The position numbers and the translations under genes are program-made. From Nemertoderma westbladi (Eukaryota > Xenacoelomorpha > Nemertodermatida > Nemertodermatidae): 41,207 nucleotides of DNA. This document shows, piece by piece, positions 32,526 through 41,207 of this stretch. How positions within the stretch are numbered: the first letter of the stretch is position 1; every line of letters begins with the position of its first letter. The notes under the pieces were generated by a model. It was not told the DNA's origin. It ran no database searches and saw only the letters and a list, made by a program, of their open reading frames with translations. The stretch is from assembly GCA_032718475.1 (NCBI GenBank), contig JAUCBJ010000036.1, positions 1-41,207 on the forward strand, given 5' to 3'.

Positions 32526-32618
32526 AAATGCTTACTTACTATGCGGGTTACATGTTTTTTAAATTATCATAACTAGCTAGTAGCCTACTGTATATGACTG
32601 ACTGACTACTAAACTCAC

Positions 32619-32807
32619 CCGGTGGAATTCCCAAACGAAGTCTCTCCCTATGGAATTGTTTGAATGACGCGCGAATAGAATTGTTAACCACGGTGCCGGG
32701 TGTCATTGGGGATGTTTGGTAACCTGTAGACAAGGACGGGAGGTAACCAGGCAACGAGGTAATCTGCTGAGTCATCCCGGTTAGTGCGCAGAGTGCAGAT
32801 TCACCAG
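32619..32807 (-). CDS. ets1/2: Ets1/2 exon with TP motif and start of the Pointed domain
   Basis: The acceptor TTTCTTATACAG and donor CCGG|GTGAGT bound 189 bases. After two bases of a shared codon it reads GESALCALTGMTQQITSLPG then YLPSLSTGYQTSPMTPGTVV and NNSIRASFKQFHRERLRLGI. SPMTPGT followed by an alpha helix and RLGIPPDP aligns with PLLTPSS...RLGIPKDP in vertebrate ETS1, placing the MAPK phosphoacceptor Thr. There is an internal ATG, but the frame continues upstream to the acceptor, so the initiator is expected in an earlier exon. Confidence 0.92.
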
Positions 32808-33028
32808 CTGTATAAGAAATAAATATATAAATAATATCATTTAATTAATAGCTGACTTAAACTAATAGTAAATTATTATTTGAGCATCGAAAATTATGTT
32901 GTTAATTTTTGTTGGATGATACACTTTTGAAATTACATTTACACTTGTTGACACAAAATTGTATGTATATACCAGCTAATCCCACTTATTATAAGTAGCA
33001 TTAGGTGCTCCTCGTATTAGACAACCCT

Positions 33029-33044
33029 CCCCCCCCCCCCCCCC
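33029..33044. repeat. Poly-C run of 16
   Basis: C16 followed by ACACACACACCCCC. Confidence 0.9.
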
Positions 33045-34582
33045 ACACACACACCCCCGTACACCCCGATCGAGGTACCTTAATTTAGACCCCCTTAAAG
33101 AAATTATCTACTTACAAACTAATTTAATAAATAATAACTAATTAATTCAGTCTAGACTCCTATTGTATATACACGGATTAATTCTAAGGAATTTAATACA
33201 TCAGACACAAAATTACAACAATGATCCCTCATATATTATAATAACAAGACAATGCCACATTATTATTAATAAGGTGATTAGTGTTGAGTACAATACAATA
33301 AAATACAACTTTACATAAAGTAAATACAGTAATAATGGTGATGGCCGCTGGTGAAGGCTGAGCCAAAATTATAGAAACAAATAATTCGGTACTATAGTAC
33401 TGTAGGTCTGTAAATCAAATGTAGTTTGCGGTTATTACTAAACACCGCTAATTAATTAATTGTCTAGTATGACATGGATAAAATTAATTTATTCTGCCTA
33501 AAAATAGCGAGAAAATATTAACTTATTCTCCCTAAAAATAGCGAGATACAGTATATTTGCGCAAAATATTTTTATGGTGAGAAAATATGGTGAGACAATA
33601 TATATTATAGCTACTGTATGTTGGAATAAGAGTTTCATAAGTGTCACATATTCAAGTGTTTCAAATTTCCCTCCACCACACTAGTTTATGAATATATGCT
33701 GGTATTAGTAAGGCTAACATATTCATAAATGAATGCGGAAATCTATAGATATCAAGTAGTATTTCAACCCGGGGGTCACCAGTTCGATCCCACCTGGACG
33801 ACATTACCGAACTGCTATATAAGCTGCCCCCAACGAAAATTGTAATAATAGGAAAGTACTCATTCACCCACAAAACCAATAATAATTACTTTGTTATATT
33901 ATGTCAACTTAACAGCGTTCTGGTGAATTACTCGTAACGCTGCAAAGTAATCAATGACATGGAAATAACTTAAATTACCGTATTCCAGAATGTATTATTT
34001 CCATTTATATTAATGTGTGCTTCTTTATTCAATAAAGCAGCACGTCACGTGAATAATGCGTGCGTCCAGTTTGAAGTGAGGGGACTAGCTACTGTATGTA
34101 AATAATTGTTCCATATCTTTATTCCATACGACCATACGTCCTATAGAAGACATACTGTATTAGAGAAAATGAGCAATGAAAATACGGCGACAGTATTCAG
34201 TAAAACTGAATGGACACAGACGGTGACTCAGTTTGTTTCAGACGACGACGGATCAAAGATTTATCACATCCATGCAGGAGATAACAACAATAAACTTTAA
34301 TTAGATATAAATGTTTAGTACCGGCACCTGTTAATAATTAAATACTATAATAATTAATTATAAAATAATAATAAAAGAACGGTCACTAACGTCCCAAAAA
34401 CTTATATAATCTGTGCAGAATGTCTAGACGTTGTACACATTGTCAGCTACTTATTGATATTTGATTACATTTAGTTTTAGGTAAATTAATTTGAAACCTT
34501 CGCATTTTATTTAATAAGTATTATTAAGTGTTACTATGTTACTCGCATAGAATATAAGTTTTAATTGAATGTACCGAGTACC

Positions 34583-35386
34583 GACATACTGACTAACAGG
34601 GGGTTGTTATGTATATATTAACTTAAAGGTAAACACTAGAGTCTTACACCCCTTAAACTACAAAGAAATATAGAATCAGGGCATTAAGCCCAAATTTGTA
34701 ACACAGACGCTAGGGCCATTAAAGGAAACAAACAAAACAAACAAAAAACACAAAAAATGCAAACAAAAATAACTTAATAACATGCTCCACATACAGCTGT
34801 ATGTATCGCAACCCTAACCCTAAGTCTACCCGACACACACTAAATGATACCGGTAATAAACTGCACGATAGCTAAGCCTATATTCTATAAGAAAATATAA
34901 GACAATTTTGTCGCCGTGAAAGGGGTAGGACTAGGGCAAAAATAATTAATTTGTGAAAAATATGATTGCGTTTCGGTGTCTGAGACCCAGTACGCGCTAA
35001 TCCTCGACACAATCTAATCCTGCTAATCCTGGACAGGGAATTAGCCAAGCCTATCTATATTGCACCAATGACCTAAATTAATTGCACCATCAAATCAGTG
35101 ACCCCCTAGCCCAAACAGACATCAGACCACAGAACACAGAAACCCTATCGGCCTATGGTATGTAAATATGTTACCAATGGGAAACTGGTAGAGTGCTACT
35201 GTAGGGCACACACACAGTACAAAATTTATATAAGATTTTATGATTTGCAGTAATGTCGGAATTGTGCTCCACTTTCATCAGATGATAATTGATGTTAACG
35301 ACATACTGACTAACAGGGGGTTGTTATGTATTAACTTAAAGGTAAACACACAGAGTCTTACACCCCTTAAACTACAAAAAATACAA
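34583..35386. repeat. Pair of ~85-bp direct repeats 717 bp apart
   Basis: CGACATACTGACTAACAGGG and then GGTTGTTATGTA, TTAACTTAAAGGTAAACAC, AGAGTCTTACACCCCTTAAA occur at 34583-34668 and 35299-35384, differing mainly by a TATA insertion and an AC insertion. The spacing and similarity resemble short terminal direct repeats of a non-autonomous element, or a local duplication. Confidence 0.85.
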
Positions 35387-35441
35387 TATACAAAGTAAAA
35401 CTATATAAGTTTATACTAAATTACCAATTAGTAACACTAAC

Positions 35442-35556
35442 CCATTTTGTCGACAAACATCATTGATTCACAGAGCGTTGCTCCTGGCAACGTGTTCTGT
35501 AACTGGAGGTCCGGCCTTTGGCGAACCATAGATCGGTGGTCTCGCTTTACACCCAT
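35442..35556 (-). CDS. Candidate 5' coding exon of Ets1/2 (tentative)
   Basis: A minus-strand open frame begins ATG at 35556 (MGVKRDHRSMVRQRPDLQLQ). It continues NTLPGATLCESMMFVDKM and ends with one base before GTTAGT. The phase-1 end would join the two leading bases of the exon at 32807, giving Ala followed by GESALC. The segment is more GC-rich than its surroundings. GTTAGT is a non-optimal donor, and no homology to known Ets N termini is recognisable, so this is only the best candidate I found in the right part of the window. A second in-frame ATG lies at 35529. Confidence 0.2.
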
Positions 35557-37240
35557 AAATGTTCGATCGCCAATAAAAAAAATACAGAAATATAAATGTT
35601 AACAAGGTTTGATTACTAAAGGTGTCTTAATGTTTCACCTAATAATATAATTTATTTTAGAATAAATAACCTATCGAACTAATTATTCACATAATATAAG
35701 TACAACTACTCAAAAGATTCATGGCAGTGAATTCATATGATTGGATGAGATGATAATTAGTCAGACCAATCATAGGCGTTTCTTAGAATACTACTCTAAC
35801 TTTGTAATATTTTACAGAGCCATCCCCACTATCACACAGCCCCCTCCTCTCTCTACTCTCTCTCTCTCTCTCTCTCTCCCTGGTGGTCTGCATGGTAGGC
35901 ATTCAATGGTATACCTGTAGTATTATACACCATAAGGTGTGCCAATCTTAACAAAACTACTTGTGTGTGAATGGTTTGTATATTATAACAAACGCTCTGA
36001 TTGGCAGTTCTCTCTGCTTTAGAGATACACAGTTAGTTATTTATATTTAGAGCCGTATTGTATGTATAGATATGCTGAGTCTGAATCCATACTAAATATG
36101 GGCATCCATATCCATAAACTATAATGTAAGTTCAGAGAATCAATTCTGAATTCTGATATGCTAATAATTTTTAATGTTGCAGATAAGGGAGGCTCTTTAC
36201 GCAATCAAAATACATCGATCTCCCGGGGAAAATCGAAGCGTAACAGCCGATTACTCTCAAAAACTCTCAAAAACATAACTGACTTTAGTTTTCTGTTTTG
36301 GTTAGAATAACACGGCACTGAAACCTGTTCATTTTCATTTCCGTTAATAATATGTTCATTTCGGCAATTAACATTGTTAGTTGGCTGATACGAGATATTA
36401 TGATATTTCCAAGGTTCAGTCTGCCTGTTAAAAAATCGACTGTTGCATAATTAATTAATATATTCGTTGTATCCCTTAACTTAAACACTTTGTTGTAAAT
36501 TAAGAAATAAGTTTTATATTTAATGTTTAAGAAGTCATATCATTCAATATTTGTGGACACGCATAATAATTTATTTTTCACCTTCTCTCATATAATTTTT
36601 GATTAAATCATGACGAAAATTCAATATTGTGCTGATTAATTAGAAAATGGTTCGTTCCACTTAAATTAGCAATGGCTATTATGTTTCAGTTTTCTTAACA
36701 AATGTGCAGTGCTTTTATTACAGCCAATGTTTAATTGAAAAGGTAGATGATGGTAGTTTAAGCGATTAAAGGCACCTTATCTATTGAAATCTATTACAAT
36801 ACCTGTTAGCTAGCCATACAATGGCCTTTGCGTTGGAAGGTTCGTTATTGGTTCACGGTCCTTGACATAGGTGACCATTATTACCGTAATGTGTGTGTGT
36901 GTGTGTGTTAGTGTGTGTGTGTGTGTGTGTGTGTGTCCAGAGCGATATCTCAGTTATTTATTAATCAATCGAAACAAAATTTGGACAAAAGTTAGATATA
37001 GGGATGGCGAAGGCTCATACAAAAAATTGGGTGTCGAGATGGTATTTGTGCGATGTGAGAAAAAGCTATCTTGTCATAGGGAACGCAATGAATGATTCTG
37101 ATATTTGGCATGGAGGTACCTGAATTATTTGTAAATCGATTAACGGAGGCCGATTTTTAAATTTGGACCTACATTATGACCTAATTGAAGATTTAATTAA
37201 GGTAATTAATTAGCACTGCTAGTACTGTCTGATTGTCTGC
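35557..37240. other. Noncoding DNA with microsatellites
   Basis: A CT dinucleotide tract lies at about 35855-35878 and a TG tract at about 36890-36936. No gene is recognised; open frames are short and without domains. Confidence 0.5.
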
Positions 37241-37760
37241 CTGTAGTAGGCATACCGGACCGGTACTACCTGACCACTGTAGGCCTATCTGCCTATCTTC
37301 ATACTGTCATAGGTCAGTACAGCAGTAGGTCCTAGCCTAGCCCTAGCAGTAAATATAATATTTCGCCATGTTCGCAGGCGACTTCGCACTGACTACCAGT
37401 AGGCCTATGCAGCTATGCTATGAGATTAACCGTCCAGTCGTTCAGATGCATATGGTACCGGTACTGGAACGGGTTACGGTTTAATCCTGCATTTGTCAAT
37501 TACGACAATACCGGTACGACTTTGAGTACCGCTGTACCGATACGCGGTAGCCTACCGTTACCGGTTGACCGGTAGGCGTAGGCGGTAGACCTACGGTGCG
37601 ATGGTAGCCAGCCGGTAGGTGGTAGGCTTACCGTACCAGTATAAATGTTGGCGGATGGCGGGATGACGTCGTGTGGCGCGTAATTACTTACCGGTTGCCG
37701 GTAGACGCCTACCCAACTCGTAACTGGTGGTCGTGGTCGTGGTGGGATGAGCACAGGAGC
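37240..37760. promoter_or_regulatory. Dense ACCGGT/GGTAC-rich cluster
   Basis: This higher-GC stretch is built of many TACCGGT, CCGGTA, GGTAGGC and CCTACC words. These include CCGTTACCGGTTGACCGGTA and CTTACCGGTTGCCGGTAGAC. ACCGGT cores resemble Grainyhead/CP2-type sites (AACCGGTT), but the density also fits a degenerate tandem repeat. No gene is supported; the short minus-strand frame at 37500-37754 is a by-product of the repeat. Confidence 0.3.
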
Positions 37761-39880
37761 ATGAGGTCGCCTACGATGGGAACAAGTGAAAAGGAAACAT
37801 AGGCCTACCCGAACGAAAACGTATTATTATTGTACTGATTAAGTAGGAGGACCGTGAACCTTCCAGGCTTGCCAGCTTGTTATTGTTTAGTTGTTAGTGA
37901 CTCTGATGTTTGGAAATGGGCCCCCATCAACCTATACGTTTAATCTTAACATTCCAAAGATACTTTTTGTTGTATAAGTTGGGTAATTCGATGTATAGGC
38001 CTATTTATAAGATAAGTAACTATAAACTGAATCGTTTAGGTACAATATTATTTCAAACCTTTGTACCTTCAAGAGACAAAACACAACCTAGTTCATAGTT
38101 AATCATTACTTGTCAACGCTATAATTAAATTATACCATGACATGACTGCGTTGTTTCAATTTAATATGTGAAATGTAACAAATAGTATTTATTGTATTAG
38201 GGTAAAACCGGAGAGAAAACTGACAAACGCATTCGATCCCTTATCAAGGCTTTTATCATCAAGTTGTTGGAGTCCAATAATGTCGCAAGACATTGTTTTA
38301 CGTACTAAACAACTAAACTTAACCGATAGGCCTAATTAAAATATATAAATTGGAGACGTGGTTAATTAATTACTATATACTATCATCAATTCTTATAATT
38401 ATGTGTCAAAATAGGCAATCGTTGAATTTTAAAAATTTATCTTTCCTAATCCTATACTGTTATCTGGAGGAGTTATCTGTATTCGAATAATAAATAGATA
38501 GTCCTAACACTTTATATATTGATATATTTATATATATTGATATAAATCTATGCCTATATTGAGGTGAGTCTAATGTTTAATGCAGTGGTTCCAAGATAAA
38601 TTGTAATTGAAATTGATTGACTTATCAAACTTATATTTTTAAGATCCCCACCATTAATTAACAAGCCAATATCTCCGCCAATCAGTAATATTTTGAACAT
38701 AAGAACGATTTAAAATACGTCACTCACCGCACCAAACATATCTATTTAGTTATCCATTGATATATCGCCATGTCTGTTCTGTCAGTGTGTGTCTTTTAAT
38801 CCTACTGTTCTATTGTTGCAGACACGTTTGCTGCATTGTGTTACAAGTGGTGATTCCCATACACCCATTGCAGCTACCTGAATTCATCAACCGAGAGTAA
38901 TAGGCCTATATAGCTGTATGCTCTCCATGGGTGTCGTTTTCTGCTTACAGCTTACAAAGCCAACCCTATCTACATATCGACACTGCGGCCAAATTTGATC
39001 GCATGTAGGGAAAATATAATTAAAAATGAAATGAACTAATGACTTGAATGTATATTGACAGCTATGAGTGTCTTATGTAGGGCTGGTTTAACGTGGGAGA
39101 GATTTGTTAGCAATTAATAAGTGTTTCGTTATAAAGTCGGAGACACTTGACTGCCTCAGATAACCCGCCAGCGAGGTATATGCGGGTTTTGGCAATCGAA
39201 TCTTAAATTCGTTTGTAATTTCGGTTGCGAATTTTGTAAAGGGCGGCAGACCCTTTCTGATTTCGCCTTTCTGTTTACGATAAGCGGCGATATAATATTT
39301 GAACGAACTATGCGACTAACACCCACATATGTATTATACGATCTTATAACACAAAACACCGCCCGTCTATAAATAAATAAATAGTTATTTACCTAAGCAC
39401 TTTTTATTAGCATTCCCAAGCCATATTACCGCCGGCTAGGCCCCATGGACTCTTTCCAAAGTGGTTATGGGTAAATGACTGAACAATAATACTCATTACT
39501 CATTCATATATGTACCAGATAACTATCGTTGAGAAAAGTTGCTGGTGAGGCAGTTTACGACTCAGACCTCATAGCTCAACCTGATTTCTGTTGCAGGAAA
39601 AATGAGATAGTTGAATTTGAATGGTTACCAAAGACTGTTAAATTTTGGGAATTAAAGTGGCGGTCTTCTTGCCTCCGTGAGAGAGACTTCAGGGGAAGTG
39701 GCTACTGACCTGACCTATTGGCCGGACCCCTCTAAATACCGTACATAAATACCAAAGCTTTATATTTGATTTACAATTTACTTGTGTATATTGACCGTAC
39801 CCCAATTACCACAAATTAAGTAACCTGTTTAATCTTGTAACATGTGTTAACTTTCGTTTATTGTTTTGGTTTCCCCAACA
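37761..39880. other. AT-rich intergenic or intronic DNA
   Basis: No coding exon, tRNA or repeat boundary could be supported. A GC-richer patch with GCGAGG and GGGCGGCAGACCC at 39150-39300 may be a regulatory or first-exon region but shows no diagnostic motif. Confidence 0.4.
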
Positions 39881-39924
39881 TGTCTCTGTAACCTGTACCT
39901 TTACTAACATGCTCCTTTAAATGG

Positions 39925-40008
39925 CAATGTGTCGGTCCGGTCAATAGGTCCGCTCAATGGGTCCAATCAGCGGGTCCGGTCAATTGAGCAATGGGTCCGG
40001 TCAGTAGC
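39925..40008. repeat. Minisatellite of GGTCCGGTCAAT-like units
   Basis: About five irregular copies of GGTCCGGTCAATNG or GGTCCGCTCAATG in tandem, 16-20 bases apart. Confidence 0.75.
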
Positions 40009-40400
40009 CTTTGCCACCTTCAGGTTATAAGGTTTCAAGGACTCTGTTATACTTAATTTTACGTACGTTAACATTACGTAATAGGCGATTAGAAAAACGA
40101 ATTGAGGATTTGTGCGATGGATAATGTTTTTTTTAAATTCATCATCAGCATACAGAAAAAACATGCACGAACGGTAAAGGTCGATTTTATCCAGTGAGAC
40201 GGAAAAATGTACCAGCAGTAATTAATAACTTTTAGTTTTATAGTTTTTCGGTATGTATAGTTGTCGAGGTCATGCATATCATAAGTAAATAACTTTAAGA
40301 TTACTGTAGTTTGCTAGGGTTCCCTGACGAAAATCCGAACTGGGTTGATTACCGGAATCTAAAGGAGCAGTTTACAGTAGCACGTTTCTAACCAAAACAA

Positions 40401-41207
40401 TACTACTAGGATCGGCATGCTGCATTGCAGCTGCATTAAGAATGCTGTGCCGGCTTGTCGACAAATTGCGCCGCCACAACTCCCTATCACCCATGACATT
40501 TGCTAGATCATCCGCATCTTCAAGGCCAGTGTCCTTTAAGATGCGTCTCAAGAAAGTCATGGGCTGCCCACCATGCTTATTCACTCCATGAGGCTGCTAA
40601 AGCACAAGATTATGCACTGGCTGGTCCTCACGGCGAAAGCAATGTCCTGCAAAGCGGAGGCGATTTTGTTCTAGTGTCAAGCTTGGGGGAACCAATGAGA
40701 CACCTCCAATGTTATATAGTGTCTGGTTGGAGATGTGTGCATTGTACTTGACACAATGAACACGGCGTAGCATTCTTGTGAATGTGCCATTCAGAGATTT
40801 GGTGTCCTCAGCAGTTAGAGCCCAGCATGGACTCCCATAGAGGAGTACTGGAACTACTGCTGCTCTAAATAATCGGACCTTAAGTTTCCGATTAATTCTC
40901 GGCGACTTCCAAATCCTGGAAAGCCTATTCAAAGCTGCCCATGCCTTTCCCTTACGTATTCGAAGGTCCTCACCTGACTTCCGGATCCATGATCCCAGGT
41001 AACAGAAGTCGTCCACATGCTCAAGCATACCATCCTTTGAGCTTAGGCTCATCCGATCAGAGACTTGCTGAGGACTTTCAAAGTTAACGGTCAGAATTTT
41101 GGTCTTTCTGGAGTTAATAAAAGAAGCAGCATGTTCTAATGAGCTGAGGAGCCGTTGGGCTCCCTCTAATGATTCTGAGAGTACTCCTAAGTCATCAGCA
41201 AAGTCTA
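40401..41207 (-). mobile_element. Non-LTR retrotransposon, copy 3 (runs off the right edge)
   Basis: The same family and orientation as copy 1. The 3' end CCGATCCTAGTAGTATT lies at 40401-40417. The ORF end reads FLRRILKDTGLEDADDLANV and so on; the thumb region LGSWIRKSGEDLRIRKGKAW is intact. A premature TAG replaces the Trp codon in the LVLWQPHG motif, splitting the frame near 40598. About 12 bases of the segment encoding SSVGLFINSRK are deleted near 41121. The sequence ends inside the FADD region, so its 5' structure is unknown. Confidence 0.85.

Larger units (their letters stand above)
25821..32618 (-). other. Ets1/2 large intron (6.8 kb)
   Basis: AT-rich intron containing MITE copy B (27464-27793), a poly-C run (29281-29298), a 34-bp-stem hairpin (30237-30314), a short RTE-family fragment (31000-31042), a retroelement C-terminal fragment (31243-31398) and a LINE RT C-terminal fragment (31614-32525). 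The remaining stretches, about 25821-27460, 27800-29280 and 29300-30230, show no gene or clear repeat. Confidence 0.85.
19079..32807 (-). other. ets1/2: Ets1/2-type ETS transcription factor gene, seven coding exons seen
   Basis: Joining exons 32807-32619, 25820-25485, 25097-24859, 23302-23092, 19873-19752, 19631-19504 and 19169-19079 gives 438 codons including stop, with every junction in phase and with GT/AG intron ends. In order, the product has a TSPMTPGT motif that aligns with the ERK-phosphorylated Thr-Pro of vertebrate ETS1 (Thr38). Next come a Pointed/SAM domain beginning at LGIPPDP, a Ser/Pro-rich middle, and the winged-helix ETS domain near the C terminus. Ets1/2 factors bind GGAA/T sites in the nucleus. 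In echinoderms they drive mesenchyme and skeletogenic programmes downstream of MAPK. The N-terminal residues before GESALC come from at least one exon not certainly found. Introns range from 120 bases to 6.8 kb and carry many repeats. Confidence 0.95.
32808..35441. other. Upstream AT-rich DNA, probably Ets1/2 intron
   Basis: No gene is seen. It contains a poly-C run (33029-33044), a duplicated 35-base unit with CCTAAAAATAGCGAGA (about 33485 and 33525), and the left copy of an 85-base direct repeat (34585-34668). The 64-codon plus-strand frame at 34106-34300 has no recognisable domain. Confidence 0.45.

Noticed and set aside
33770-33800. Another tRNA-like SINE
   Set aside because: Only a B-box-like CCAGTTCGATCCCA is present; no A box is found at the right distance.
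37500-37754. Minus-strand ORF ending at a strong GTAAGTAA donor as the first Ets1/2 exon
   Set aside because: The frame of this ORF ends in phase 0 at the donor, whereas the exon at 32807 needs phase 1. The phase-1 frame has an upstream stop and no start codon.
39156-39359. Minus-strand ORF as an Ets1/2 N-terminal exon
   Set aside because: No resemblance to Ets N termini and no compatible donor found at its 3' end.

Overview
This is an AT-rich, intron-bearing metazoan window dominated by one developmental transcription-factor gene and a large amount of repetitive DNA. The best-supported gene is an Ets1/2-type ETS factor on the minus strand. It has a Pointed domain immediately after an LGIPPDP motif, a TP phosphoacceptor motif upstream of it, and a complete ETS DNA-binding domain split over three exons. 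The echinoderm-like repeat style (frequent TAGGCCTA and TACTGTA words, tRNA-like SINEs, hAT and RTE-like elements) suggests a marine invertebrate deuterostome, probably an echinoderm. That assignment is inference.

Layout. 1-5.0 kb holds the 5' part of a minus-strand LTR-retroelement-like unit: a 769-residue coiled-coil Gag-like ORF (41-2350), a leader with repeated splice-donor consensus sequences, and a long noncoding block with short tandem duplications that ends near 4998. 5.1-5.6 kb holds a tRNA-like SINE and a duplicated CCAAT-containing unit. 5.7-7.0 kb is a rearranged non-LTR retrotransposon with its endonuclease part inverted relative to its reverse-transcriptase part. 7.0-7.95 kb is a series of repeats built round a TTTGGTGCTAGCACCAAA palindrome. 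8.2-9.5 kb is AT-rich with one tRNA-like sequence. 9.6-10.5 kb is a second copy of the same non-LTR family. 11.0-11.5 kb holds an element with AACCGGTTAA-rich ends, and 11.65-11.95 kb a GC-rich island with a small ORF. 12.5-13.6 kb is an intronless SLC35G/EamA-type transporter ORF, followed upstream by a 3-kb TAGTAGCTGG minisatellite with a 355-bp higher-order unit (13.67-16.70 kb).

19.08-32.81 kb is the Ets1/2 gene. Seven minus-strand coding exons join with matching phases into 437 codons plus stop. Its introns carry a 1.87-kb hAT-like element with a perfect 8-bp target duplication, two copies of a foldback MITE, tRNA-like SINEs, a 34-bp-stem hairpin, retroelement C-terminal fragments and poly-C runs. 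The 5' coding exon is not established; a phase-compatible candidate lies at 35442-35556.

32.8-41.2 kb is otherwise noncoding. It holds an 85-bp direct-repeat pair, microsatellites, a dense ACCGGT cluster, a GGTCCGGTCAAT minisatellite and a third copy of the non-LTR family running off the right edge. There is no operon-like or CRISPR-like structure. The gene content is one regulator and one membrane transporter, with no visible functional link between them.
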